Assembly (NCBI GenBank): GCA_963170055.1
Contig: CAUJGJ010000037.1
Coordinates: forward strand, 616,901 to 641,900
Direction: 5' to 3'
DNA length: 25,000 bases
From: Halisarca cf. caerulea
Taxonomy: Eukaryota > Porifera > Demospongiae > Chondrillida > Halisarcidae
Shown piece by piece: positions 10,901 to 20,413 of the stretch (its first letter is position 1; every line of letters starts with the position of its first letter). A model generated the notes under the pieces. The model saw only the letters and a program-made list of their open reading frames with translations. It was not told the DNA's origin and searched no databases. Made by a program: the position numbers and the translations under genes.

Positions 10901-13900
10901 GCCCTCCAACAATTTCCAAAATGGTCTTTCGGCCGCCGCACAAAGACACAATATGCTTTCTCTGGTAACTTTCAAGGTGATAACGTATTGCTATAGGTAC
11001 TCTCAATAACTTACGTTCGATAAAATAGATGATTTTACACTTCTAACGGTATTGTCTTCGACGAGCATATAGCGCCATTTCTCAACTATTAGTGTAAATT
11101 GGTGTTAATAACGCGCGAGTACCCTCTTGTACTCTAGAACTGTCCTTGTTTACTATGGTAACATAATTTTAATCAGCATGGTACATGATGTAATAACAGA
11201 AAATACCACTCTAAAACACAACACAAACACAAGTTTAGAAGTAACTTACAGATTTGGTATCCAAAGCTGGTATCCATGTCATACTACTTGAAACAGCTAC
11301 TCGCAGTATTCCAATAGAATCGTAGGTGGATAATACACCAGAAGGTGAATAACCCATCCACTTGAGGGTGGAGCCTGAGGGCAAACTATACATTTAACAT
11401 TATGCATACTTGAAGCTAACAGCAAGATAAAAATCTATCTCGTACAGATATTTACCGAAAACATTTAGCCACATCTTCCACAAACACCCATTAGTAACCA
11501 CACTTTATACTGACCAGGTGAGAGTGGCAAATCCACTACATTGATCTTGGGTACATAACTGCTCGTCTCAGCAATACAAAGGCGGTATCTGTTACAGGTG
11601 TCTATATAAGATGTAAACGGTCAGTAGCCTCACTAACGAAGACTGAATATGAATAGCTTATCAAACCTCCTTGAAAGACAATAGCAAGCTTCTCCCCATG
11701 AGCTGCTAAAGTAATCACTGGTCCCGGAATACTGAAGAGCTGTTGCTGTATTCCACCCAGGCTTATTATCCTCAAGAAATGATGACTGGTAGCTACAGCA
11801 ATCCAATCATCTCCTTGAGCAATGGCCTAAGTGAAGCAAAGTAGAAGTGCACACATTGCATTATCTTATCAAGACAATATGAGCTTGTGATGCTAAATAT
11901 CAACAATCAATTTTAGCTTTACCTTAATCTCTTCCTTCTTTGGCATAGGCAAGGTCCATTCTCGTCCTGCATCTTGTTCTTGAAAGCAGATACAATATAA
12001 CTGACTTCCGTGACCATTCCCACTGGTGCAAGCCAAACACAAGGCTGATTCCGTCAAACTAGCCATTTCATAATCAAACTGATTAGGAATAGTCAATGAA
12101 TGATGCAAAGAAGCATCATGAAATTCTACTTCCACACTTGAAACTCCAGATACATTGTTCTGATGACTTCGTACCAAACCAACAAGGTTATAAGCCTGCA
12201 CATGCAAAGGAACATAAAGATAACAGGTAGACGTTCACAAGCAAGAAAAGCACAAACAAGCCATCAACTGTCTTGCATACAAATGCAGGAACCCCATAAA
12301 ACAACAGTGCCACTGTTCACAATTTCCACAGGCAACTAAGAAAAATTGCCATTGTGGTGAGTAGGACCAATACAATGTCTTATATGTTAGAAAACTGCAA
12401 AGCCATTGACAATGCCTGGGACTGTCAATCTTTATTCTGTATGCCCATGAACACCAACCATGAACCGATTTGCTAAATCTCTTGGAGCTTCTGAAGACTG
12501 AAAGGCTAATATGTCCTTTGATGTCTCCATGGAGATTCTATTTGATGCGGATTCATAAACAACATCAGATACACTGTCATTGTCATCATTAGGACAGAAT
12601 CTCTTTGTTCTTGACTCTTCTTCGAAATCTACATTATCTTCGTAAATAGGTTCATCTGCTGTCTGCATCTATGTACATCCAAGAATATAAAACATATATC
12701 TCTAGATATTAAAATGTTTGTACTTTGTTCCAGTATGGAAGCTCTCACATATTGGTACAAAAATTTACACACACATACATACATTCACTCGTAACGTGAA
12801 CACACAAAAACATACATATACATGCATACACAACCACCCACTCATTAACCCACAAGTAAACATGCAAGCATGTACACACCCAAACAAACACACACACACA
12901 CACACACACAAACACACATGCACACACACCACCTATGTTAGATTCGTAGATTAGTGTATGTATCATAGGCGTAGCGCAAGGTCCAGCAGGTCTGGTTGTT
13001 GCCAGACCAATAAATTCAGGTTAGGGAAGAAAAGGAAGCTAGATGTTTCACATCTTTCCCAGGATTGTTAAAATATTTACCTTTCAATGGCTAATAATAG
13101 TGAAAATTAGTAAGTTCTACAATAAGTGAAGATAGCGTTTATTCGTTCATAACATGGCATTTTTCAAGCTTGTTTGGCATTTTCCGTCAAAAGTCGTCAT
13201 TCTTTAATTATGCAATCACCCATCATCACCCTTGAGTATCTCTGAAATAACTGCTAATTTAACAGATATGGCTAAAAACCATGAGTTTAGACTACATGTC
13301 TCACCAGTCAAAGAAGTATGGAGACTTTGCTCACAAAATGGTACACGATATCCAAAATGTTAAGGAATTTTGCCTGACCAACCCACTGACACACTGCTAC
13401 ACCCCTGTGTATGTATACTGTATATACGTAAGTAAGTACATACCATTTCCTCATCCTGCAACACGACAGATGCTGGAACATTGGGTATCCAGCTAATATA
13501 GCCTTCAGTATCCAATGTAATGATGGTTTCTCCAACAAATTCAATAGCACATATGGCCCAATTTGGAGCAACATGTACTCTGCAAGAAAAAGAACTCCAT
13601 ATTGAAAGCTGGCACATCATCCCAAGCCCACCATTTCCCCACAAATTAAAAAGAATTAACAATATATGACAATGTAAACCAGGGTTTTCTCTCAAGTGGA
13701 CCAGGAGGGGGAGGGGGCTCAACCTGGAAAAGTTTGGTTTTGCAACTGAATATTAGTCTTATTAATATTCAGTTCATAACAGGGCTGCCCTCCCCTCCTA
13801 TCACTAACAACTAAAATTTTGCCCCATTTGACTTTTTGTTGAAAGGAATCCCTGTAAATGAGATCAGCCAATACACACAACACATACAGTACAAGGTAAC

Positions 13901-16900
13901 ATCCAAGACGGTGAGACAAGTGTTTCCCCATCCACACCCTATATGCCCTCCCAATCACTAAGACTGCATTTACACGACAACAATTTCTATCATAATAGTA
14001 TTCATGCTGAAGTACACACGAACATTGTCATAGCGTTTACATGACAACATTGTACACGATTAGTGAGAAGAAAATGTCTACTAACAGTGCTTCTGCAACA
14101 AGACAAAAGAAAAGAAACATCCGTGTAGATAGATAACAAAGCATAATTGCTACTTAGACACATAGTTAACTGACAAGCTAGCAACAAAAATACCGGAAAC
14201 TTCCACTATTGTGCCTATATCAAGCTGTTGGGGTCCTTGCATCTGTTGCAGGTCCAATGAGCAAGACGCCTGGAAATAGACAGCTACAACTGACGTAAAT
14301 GAAACTTTTTATTGTTCGTTTCACAATTTTACTATGTTTACATGATACCAAAACGATAACGTTGTCATCCCAAAACACTTCAGCGATCGTTGTCGGTAAC
14401 AACAGCGTTTTCAAAACATTGATGATGTTTTTGTGTAAACAGAAAGTGCAAACATGATGAAAGGTCAGCAGTTAGGGGGGAAAATGTTGTCGTGTAAATG
14501 CCGTCTAAACCTGGCTATGACAATTTGTGTTTCTTCCACCATAAAGAAGTTGCAGTAGCAAATCACATTCTCTTGTTCCTAGGTAAAGGTAACCCCTACC
14601 CCTAACTAAATAATTTGCAAAGGATGAATATACGTACTTTGGTTAGGTTCCTTCCCCAACCACTACAGTAGAAATTTAAACAAAGGTATTCTACATAGAT
14701 CAGGTACACATGAGGTATTGGCTGCATACAAACAAGTTAAGGCAGGATTAACAAGAATTGTATACAGTACAATCTGACTAATTCAACCCAGCTCAGGACC
14801 AGACATAATATTTGAATTATCCATACATTAGAATTATAAGGACATCAATGAATACAAATGGTAGTCTTCACCATGGTTTGAATAATGTACATGCATATTT
14901 GAAATATTTTATTACACTGATTAAAATTTGTGAGATTATCAAAATATTACTAACATCACAGACAGTATCCACTTAAGGGATGGACAGAATACAATAATTG
15001 AAACACAATTTCCATCAAATTGGAAGAAGTGCAATTATTCATATACGCAATTAAAGCCAAATAATACAACTTGCATTAGGTGAGAAAGATGCAAGGCACA
15101 CTCAATAGAAGCATTACAAAACTACATCCACAGAGTTCAAACCATACAAGCCCCACAACTGGATGACATAGCACACACAAAATGCAGAACACCAATATAC
15201 GTACAGCCGTACCTTTGAGAAACTGCCTTTTTGGCAACATCCCAGACAATAACATCCCCATCACATGTTCCTGATGCCAAGAAGCTACCACAGGGTGACC
15301 AACAAGCTGTGCTGTAGCACTAATCCAGGGATACAAACAAAATACCACTTAGTGAAATTCCTACGTAGGTGGATGCACTACAAGGGAAGGGCGACAGACA
15401 GCCACCTGCTGCCTCACTAACAGGAGGTGGCTGCATATTATCCTTTCCTGGGTCTAGTACATTCCATCAAAAATTAACAGTGATAACCTACCCATTTAAA
15501 ACTTAACAAGCATCATATGAGGTATACACATACATAGAGCTGTGTGGTATCACAAATTATCACTTTCGGTATGTATCCGCTCATTCTATCAAGGTATTAC
15601 TATGATCACTGTATACTGAGTGCTGATGCTGTAGACAATCCAAATGAATCCTTGTCACACAGATTAAAATCATTCACAAACAATGGCCAGATATGATCCT
15701 TTTGCACCCATAGTCAGTGCTTCCACACCCAATAGTTTCAACAGATCTTGAAAACATCATCAAAGATAAAATTTCATATTCTTTATAAATATCATACTAT
15801 GTTTACTCCTTCTAATACTGGTCTAACCTTAGAGAAATCACAGTATCACACAATATCCCGGTACAGGAAAAAGTTGGCCAGTATCTGAATTTTGCACAAA
15901 TAATATTGCGGTATTACTAATTATTCGGTATATTGCACAGCACTACACATACATGCTAATGTGCACACACTTGTTATTCCATCACTTGAGCACACAAAAA
16001 GTCCAACAAACAGAATGCACACCGAATTAACAATTGCATACAATATTCAAGCTTTCATTATGAAATTTTTGCTAAAAACAAGGGGCGGGGCAAAGCTGCA
16101 TATCTGTGTACACGACACATATTGCAACACAGTTTCAAAGGGGAAGGGAATGACTGCCCCTTCCCTTAATGAAGCCTTTATACTATTGTATATTATCTAC
16201 AAAAATCACCTTGCCTTTGTCCAAAGGAAGCCAATCATCTCTCTCTTGCCATGTGTTACACGTAAAGCACTTGATACCGGTATGTCCACAAGGTACAATG
16301 AGTATATCATTACAGTGTTGCTCCCATGCCATTCGACCCAAAAATCGATCTATTGAAATATCATTGGATCTTGGAAAACAATTGTACTTCTTTAAACAAC
16401 TTTTGCTTTCTATAGACCACATTCTCACTGTTCCATCACAACTCACACTAGCCTGCAAGATGGATAAATACAATATATCAGAACACCTAAAAAAGCTAAA
16501 ATACAAATTTTTATAAGGTTGAATTCCAACTACAGAACTAAAAATTATTCAGTATGGTCAAACTAAAGTAAATAAGGATAAGAACTAATGTTTGATGCAA
16601 CTTTCGTATACAATTTTACTACCCTCACCAAATTCTTTTCATCTGGTGACACCTTTACTGAGAGAATTGGGGCATCATGACCAGAGAAGATTCCACATTG
16701 ATTCATATCCTCCAATGTTGCAATTTTTATCAGAAAATCTGAAGATCCAGCCACCAAATATCGTTTCTTCTTGGATATATCCATATGGTTCACAGACCCA
16801 TTAAATCGGAATAGCAAGGTATAAAATGAACCCTAAAAATTAAGCATACAGAATGCACTCAGCAGCTGGCTATAACCTGTGACAAAGAAATTAGTTCAAA

Positions 16901-19440
16901 AAGTGAGCTAATTATAATATCATTACATCAAATCTGATCATCCAAGTTAATTCTATCATTGAACGAACCATTCCACATGCAATCAAGTCAACAATATAAG
17001 TCAACAATATAAGTGATGACTGTACCCCAATGTGCCTTAAGTATGTTTGACTGCATACATGATTTACTGTGCTCTGATTGAGTAGTTGCAATTCAATTAA
17101 GCAATGCAATTTAGCTACATAACTAGAAATTATCGACAATTGATTTTTCGGTTGAAACATGAGGCTCAAATTATTGAGATTTACAGTACATATCTATACT
17201 ATATATGGAGATTTGATGGAACTCACTAGACAGGAAAGGGCGACATACAGCCACCTCTTGTCTCCCTAACGGACTCAAAGGTCATAAAAGTCTAGGGCAA
17301 CCTACGTATAACTTAGTCTAGCCTAGTTAATCTGGAAAGGAGGTTTTACATCCTCCAAATTACCTAGGCTAGGCTAGGTTGGATATTTCAAGATATAAAA
17401 ATGAGACTTTCAAATCTTATGAGGAAACACAACAATGCTTGAAGTTTTCAAACAATACAAAAATAATACATATTGCTTAGACTTACAGCTTCTGTAAAAA
17501 TTTTAACTGAAAAATCATCCATAGCAACAGCAATTAGCAATCCCTATGAGTTGGTATTGAAAAAAACAAAAAGTAACAGATCACACATTAAGAATCATGC
17601 TTATATTCAAGACACCCAGTACTTACATACAGTGGAACCTGTATTTTGGAGAGTATGAATGTACACATCAATGTGAGGGATTCTGTGAAGGGCAGAGTGA
17701 TGGTGTCTCCTTGAAGAGGTGACTTCAAGTGGGAGGTACCTCACAGACAGAGGTTCCACTGCATATGTAAGTACGCTATAGTGATATTATAGCTAGATAC
17801 ATAAGTATATAGAATTTCTGACTATTGTCCAAAGTGAGTGACATCCCATACAGGTCCAATTTAGTATCAATTAACACTGCCTGTTCACAAGTTTGAGTAA
17901 TCATGTATTAATATCATCCAAGATGTAAGTCCAACTTACTTCTGAGCAGTTCCATGTAGCTAAGCAATGGCTGTAGTCGGACTCAATGCCAAATTCTTTG
18001 TAGTAACTATCATCAGTAATACTAAGAATTCGAAGATCACAATCATTTCCACAGGTTGCAATCTTGCCCCTATGCAGTACATAAAGACACAGACACATAA
18101 CTTACAGCAATATTGGTGAAATACCATAACAATGTGTTATTCAGGTCTTCTTTTTGGGTCATTTCTATATAAATTGGCCCACTTTGAGTTATAATGGTAG
18201 AAAGAGTATGAATATGTAAGGGTGACTGCTGCGTAAGATAAGGAAGAGTAGCTTCAGCTGGTTAGTAACATACTAAATTTATACAATAAATAGTTGGCAA
18301 TCATAAAGAAGGTCAAAGATATTTCAGCAGGAATAACCATCAGCACACTATAAATAATATAAAATGTTGTATAATATTATTATTATCTATGTCAATGTCA
18401 ATAATTTTGTGAATTTCACAAAAGAGGTTACCTTGTCAACTGTAAGATGATATAAATGGGGACGTATGAGCACACTGGACACTGATTGCTGGAACTAGTG
18501 CTGGAAGTAACTTGCACTTGGGAATCAATTCTTTGAATGTATAAAACACCGGCTATCCAGCATACATTAACATCTCCTATATCATAGACACTCCAAACTG
18601 TAGTATAGTGTCTATGCTTACACTCAAAGCATGTCTTAATCCTACTACTGCATTGAATTGCAAATTGTAAAGTGCGGGAATTCGGAACAGCGGTTAATTT
18701 GGAACAGTCAGGCCAAAAGCAGTGTCAACCACAAGCTACATCCATTATTTCTCGTCTGCATTGTCTCCATGAAGGGGATTTCGGCAGTAGTAAGGATAGT
18801 TGGGTAACTTAACTACAGCAAAAGTTACAGGCCCTGTTCCAAATTACCAGCATGTTACAAATTACCCCCCTTTACCATATAAGGTAAAGGACCCAAATTT
18901 CGTAAAGCCCCTTAATTCGTGCATAGCTGTCAAAAAGTATTTCAACTTGAATTGAGTGGGTTAGAATACTTAGGCAATATCGAATTCACAAATCCCTTTT
19001 GCTGCGCATTCTAAAGAAAGTAATCTGACCCACTCAATTCAAGTTGAAATGCTTTTTGACGGCTATGCACGAATTAAGGGGCTTTACGAAATTTGGGTAC
19101 CTTACCTTACACATGTACACTGACCCATCTCATCCTCTCAAGACACTCACGGGGAAAACTACGGTCATTATTCCAAAAGAACCACTTGCATGATCCTAAA
19201 TACGCTTCTTTTTCATATAATTAATTTTGGAACCATGCTACAGCACCACAGGTAATGGTAGCGAATATATTCTATACCGACGACTGCGAGACTACTCATG
19301 ATTAAGATGAGATTAGAAAGGAAAAGCCATTGGATTTGACCAGATAATTAATGTGCTATGGCGATTTCAACTTAAACTTACTCAAAAGAAGAGATATCCC
19401 CGAGGCCGCTGGCATGGCAAAATCTCCTGCTATCCACCAT
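1996..19440 (-). CDS. WDHD1: WDHD1 / And-1 / Ctf4 orthologue, 19 exons, 3' end outside the window
   Basis: This is a replisome adaptor that links polymerase alpha and other factors to the CMG helicase in the nucleus (known for the family). Exons, in order: 19382-19440, 17940-18069, 17487-17543, 16629-16832, 16210-16452, 15610-15628, 15213-15306, 13444-13579, 12459-12668, 11923-12195, 11667-11826, 11515-11601, 11250-11374, 10225-10289, 9541-9733, 3186-3254, 2416-2638, 2222-2349, 1996-2136. All junctions are GT-AG and the phases agree, giving 872 codons. Residues 1 to about 310 are WD40 repeats (e.g. FSGHDAPILSVKVSPDEKN and LASGTCDGDVIVWDV). Residues about 385-700 match the SepB domain (VEVEFHDASLHH, CILCKGTPYPP, ATERGQLEEEF). 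An acidic Asp run and an NPFK motif follow, as in human WDHD1. Human WDHD1 is about 1130 aa and ends with an HMG box; no exon for that is visible below 1996. In-frame ATGs at 19467 and 19470 are alternative starts; 19440 best fits the family N-terminus. Confidence 0.93.
3394..3474. repeat. Left subterminal repeats and palindrome of the Tigger-type element
   Basis: A 23-bp palindrome (GTTGTTGGTCA, a central C, then its complement) occupies 3394-3416. Three near-identical 15-16-bp units of the form TGACGAATAATTAGAG follow at 3418-3433, 3440-3454 and 3459-3474. The units resemble the inner part of the terminal repeat and are likely transposase-binding sites (inference). Confidence 0.75.
3485..3960 (+). 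CDS. HIRAN-like domain protein carried by the transposon (2 exons, 131 aa)
   Basis: Exon 1 is 3485-3593 and ends in a strong GTAAGT donor. Exon 2 is 3674-3960 and follows the acceptor CTCCGACAG. The joined frame is open from ATG to TAA. The protein has the HIRAN signature: RQFGNPHDDFAVAA at 34-47 (family pattern REPxNPxDxxAIxV), VGHLPREISR at 59-68 and MEIPCLLTFAGK towards the C-terminus, which matches the end of the HLTF HIRAN domain. There is no helicase or nuclease domain; the protein is almost only the HIRAN fold. In HLTF/Rad5 proteins HIRAN binds 3' DNA ends (known). A role in handling transposon ends or in repair after excision is inference. It is antisense to, and convergent with, the transposase, inside the terminal repeats. 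Confidence 0.8.
4011..5753 (-). CDS. Pogo/Tigger-type transposase, full length (580 aa)
   Basis: It cuts and pastes the element that encodes it. The N-terminal ~135 residues are Pro/Ser-rich and probably disordered. About 145-185 is a CENP-B N-terminal/Psq-type helix-turn-helix (SLARKFEVLNYVAKFSESEA). About 205-270 is a second, Tc5/CENP-B-type DNA-binding domain (GAGRPLTYGEELD, WLTRFKTRHSLALRRQ). About 300-480 is the DDE_1 catalytic domain: Asp313 in INMDETP, Asp421 in LLVFDTFRGH and Asp457 in IQPLDVCLNKPFK, with 35 residues between the last two. The C-terminus is an acidic Ser/Asp tail. I chose the ATG at 5753; the frame is open a little further upstream but without an ATG. There is no frameshift or internal stop and no intron is needed. 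The stop lies 50 bp from the stop of the convergent HIRAN-like gene. Confidence 0.92.
   Translation of the reverse strand: MDNDHLHSPRLPDSPSWFSPSTPPRHVSWGSDEEDSCKFSEPECHINIDSKKEYPTDPEEFDTIDLTQPLPPPKKLLTDYYKRAAHPSSTGRMPYFLQSYNPRPTSSVPQVPKEHSAGQSSTHESQGSSSTSSLKGKNKRSAVNKTYSLARKFEVLNYVAKFSESEAARHFDIPRTTIRGWKGIDRSAAEKASLRRKGKNLSGAGRPLTYGEELDMSIYQWILEMRDLNLPVQAKQIKRKAIEMIKPTQPTFKASAGWLTRFKTRHSLALRRQTSVQQKLPAQLELKLTKFLGDLKVCRVQHKFPPALIINMDETPMCFDMPSSTTIDVRGKKEVLIRGTGAHKRHFTVTLACTAAGEMLKPFITFKAKTDRTLKKVSFREADVVVTTQAKGWMDSQLMLKWIQKVLVKHTKGQHALLVFDTFRGHLTADVQAKLAKNNILYMAIPGGCTSKIQPLDVCLNKPFKSYIRGAWEQYMMQQAQGTTSGYTSIPTASKTDVVQWVVEANSCLHSQSDMVKKAFLVCGISNNLDGSENHLVRVSEELPTFQVPYGIHDDESDPFQSSESDSASDCDTETESDSD
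5864..5962. repeat. Right subterminal repeats of the Tigger-type element
   Basis: Copies of the GACGAAWAATTAGGG motif lie at 5864-5878, 5891-5905 (variant CGTCATCAATTAGGG), 5931-5946 and 5947-5962. The last two are exact 16-bp tandem copies; the outer one is part of the terminal inverted repeat. Confidence 0.75.
5974..6517. other. Intronic stretch between two transposons
   Basis: WDHD1 intron sequence between the Tigger-type element and the TTAA-flanked element. I see no coding potential or repeat structure in it. Confidence 0.6.
6522..8605. mobile_element. 2.1-kb non-autonomous TTAA-flanked DNA transposon
   Basis: The ends read AGGGGAATTGACATCAAAA (left) and, on the other strand, AGGGGAACTGACACCAAAA (right), with two mismatches. 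Each is bordered by TTAA (6518-6521 and 8606-8609). Inside, about 6668-6720 and 8380-8445 are also inverted relatives (CCATGTTTT, ACGTCA and GATAGCATC-type blocks), so the inverted repeats are long and imperfect. TTAA targets are used by piggyBac and Kolobok elements; I cannot decide between them. No intact transposase frame is visible. Confidence 0.7.
8610..9540. other. Intronic stretch without recognised content
   Basis: Remainder of the long WDHD1 intron up to exon 15. I found no convincing coding exon or terminal-repeat element here. Confidence 0.55.
10336..11181. mobile_element. 846-bp Tc1/mariner-like element, probably non-autonomous
   Basis: Inverted ends of about 28 bp share GCTGATTAAAATTATGTTACCATA exactly in their inner part (10340-10363 and 11154-11177), and TA flanks both sides (10334-10335 and 11182-11183). 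The left end starts CAGTG, typical of Tc1/mariner. Inside, a short plus-strand frame starts with MARKTNEKKMQRM near 10549 and a basic stretch follows near 10680-10800, but no complete transposase or catalytic motif is visible. It lies in the WDHD1 intron between exons 13 and 14. Confidence 0.7.
12889..12910. repeat. (CA)n microsatellite within a CA-rich tract
   Basis: Eleven pure CA units lie inside a broader CA/CATA-rich stretch (about 12765-12935) in the WDHD1 intron between exons 8 and 9. The frames read as His/Thr or Val/Cys repeats only because of the simple sequence. Confidence 0.9.
13961..14506. mobile_element. 546-bp terminal-inverted-repeat element (MITE-like)
   Basis: The left end AGACTGCATTTACACGACAA (13961 on) matches the reverse complement of the right end, AGACGGCATTTACACGACAA (ending 14506), at 19 of 20 positions. 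Related GTTTACATGACAAC-type motifs recur inside (near 14035, 14335 and 14430). No coding sequence is evident. The style is hAT-like, but I could not see a clear 8-bp target duplication. It lies in the WDHD1 intron between exons 7 and 8. Confidence 0.6.
15384..15449. repeat. Hairpin repeat, first copy of a small family
   Basis: A 21-bp core (AAGGGCGACAGACAGCCACCT, 15387-15407, one base different in the second copy) is followed by an inverted AGGTGGCTG (15425-15433) and TCCTTTCCTGG. Together they form a hairpin. A related copy lies at 17236-17256. Confidence 0.55.
15610..15628 (-). other. WDHD1: 19-nt microexon of WDHD1 (exon 6)
   Basis: The flanking exons end in phase 0 (16210) and start with two bases of a split codon (15306), so they cannot join directly with the usual GT-AG sites. 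A 19-nt segment with a good upstream acceptor (TTGTCTACAG) and a GTGATC donor restores the frame exactly. It adds HQHSVY plus one base and completes the start of a WD repeat (H..SVYTCWSPCG). The choice is an inference from phase and homology. A GC-AG donor at the previous exon would also keep frame but would drop part of the WD strand. Confidence 0.5.
17231..17270. repeat. Second copy of the small GGGCGACA repeat
   Basis: The core at 17236-17256 differs from the copy at 15387-15407 at one position (GACATACAG against GACAGACAG). The downstream parts have diverged, and the inverted arm is not clear here. Confidence 0.5.
17630..17761. mobile_element. 132-bp MITE in a WDHD1 intron
   Basis: The ends are inverted: CAGTGGAACCTGT at the left and the reverse complement of CAGTGGAACCTCTGT at the right. 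TA precedes the left end; the right flank is CATATG, so the TA duplication is imperfect. CAGTGGAACCTCT-type ends are typical of Tigger/pogo-derived MITEs. It lies between WDHD1 exons 2 and 3. Confidence 0.6.
18431..18724 (-). other. 98-codon open frame without ATG inside WDHD1 intron 1
   Basis: Between a TGA at 18725-18727 and a TAA at 18428-18430 the minus strand is open for 98 codons. The translation is rich in Cys and His (e.g. KTCFECKHRHYTTVWSV, NQCPVCSYVP). No start codon or known domain is recognised. It ends at AAG|GTAACC, a possible donor that would join WDHD1 exon 2 in frame, so an alternative exon is conceivable. It may equally be a decayed mobile-element fragment or chance. Confidence 0.3.
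18583..18616. repeat. Imperfect palindrome CATAGACAC...GTGTCTATG
   Basis: Nine-bp inverted arms (18583-18591 and 18608-18616) enclose a 16-nt spacer that includes TAGTATA. The same motif occurs as a nearly perfect palindrome at 22595-22621. Confidence 0.5.
18881..19108. mobile_element. Foldback element with ~90-bp inverted arms
   Basis: The left arm (18881 to about 18970) and right arm (about 19018 to 19108) are reverse complements over roughly 90 bp with only a few mismatches, around a short unrelated centre. The arms start AAGGTAAAGGACCCAAATTT and the inner parts contain TTCAACTTGAATTGAGTGGG. It should form a very stable hairpin if transcribed, and it lies inside WDHD1 intron 1. Confidence 0.8.
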
Positions 19441-19442
19441 TT

Positions 19443-19452
19443 TTCCCGCCAA
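19443..19452 (-). promoter_or_regulatory. E2F-type site at the WDHD1 start
   Basis: On the minus strand the ten bases TTGGCGGGAA match the E2F consensus. They end 3 nt before the favoured WDHD1 ATG. E2F control is expected for a DNA replication gene, but function is inferred. If translation starts at the in-frame ATG at 19467 or 19470, the motif would lie inside the coding sequence. Confidence 0.4.
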
Positions 19453-19475
19453 GTACCTGCCATACATCATCAAAC

Positions 19476-19522
19476 TAGTCTGACGTAGCCAGACCCATGC
19501 TCGCCGTGGCTACGCCAGACTA
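19476..19522. repeat. Short hairpin (15-bp arms) just upstream of WDHD1
   Basis: TAGTCTGACGTAGCC at 19476-19490 pairs with GGCTACGCCAGACTA at 19508-19522 with one mismatch across a 17-nt loop. It resembles the end-to-end remnant of a small palindromic MITE and lies in the presumed promoter of WDHD1. Confidence 0.6.
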
Positions 19523-20413
19523 TCATCAAGCATCATGCAGCGTCACTCCATATGTGATTCTACCATCAAATTTTTTTAGCATTTACTCATATCACTAGAA
19601 AACAAAAACACATTCAAGACAACATCATGAAGTTCAATTTTTGATACGATCACGAGCTTATTCTGGACTAGCCTTGATCCCTCAACTAGATCATAAGTTA
19701 TACATATGTCGTTTAGAGTGTCCTTGTCTTCGTGAGGCATTTTCATTTAGCCATTGGCCCGAGACATTAGCCACTCAGTGAGTCATTGTCACTACCTACA
19801 GTTTAAATACACAATTAGATCTACCAAGCAGTACTTAAAATGTAAGCCGATGTGCAGTGCACGTGATTCTCAAATACCAACACTATCAGATAGTCACATG
19901 TTTATTTCACACTTATTTCCTACAAAGTACAAATGACTGCAGTTTTCATATACCGTGAAACCTCTCTAAACCGAACCCTCTATAATCTGGAACACTCTCT
20001 AAACTGGATATGTTTTCCAGTCCTGCTCTCCATATTTGTAGCACATATAGAACCTCTCTAATCCGGAAACCTCTCTATACTGAATATTCTCTTTGGTCCC
20101 AAGGGTGTTTGGTTTAGAAATGCTACACTGTATTAACAGTGGAGTCTTCTCATGAACAATATTATGCCATCATGATTGAATGAGATGCGTACATTGTACA
20201 GTGATAAGGTATAGACAATTATGTATGGAAAGGTGGACATGATCACAAAGACAGTATTAAAACAGATACATGCACTGCATTTCGGTATAGTTACAAGTCA
20301 CATTGAATACACTAGTTTCAAAGGAAAGGTGGTATAATGATGACCTGCAAAAACATGCTGTCAGCAATTAACAATAATACAACACAAAATGTTATAGTAA
20401 CTGTACAAATGTT
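19523..20413. other. Intergenic region between TAB1 and WDHD1
   Basis: It separates the 3' end of TAB1 from the start of WDHD1, both on the minus strand, so it should hold the WDHD1 promoter and the TAB1 3' UTR. Apart from the MITE at 19953-20130, I see no further gene. Confidence 0.6.
19953..20130. mobile_element. 178-bp Tigger-type MITE
   Basis: The left end (TA)CCGTGAAACCTCTCTAAACC and the right end, read inverted as (TA)CAGTGTAGCATTTCTAAACC, are related, with TA on both sides. The internal CCTCTCTAATCCGG motifs are typical of Tigger-derived MITEs. Its ends differ from those of the full transposon at 3335-5971, so it belongs to another family. Confidence 0.55.

Noticed and set aside
12718..12966. 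Possible His/Thr-rich or Cys/Val-rich small proteins on either strand
   Set aside because: Both frames arise from the CA-rich simple sequence inside a WDHD1 intron.
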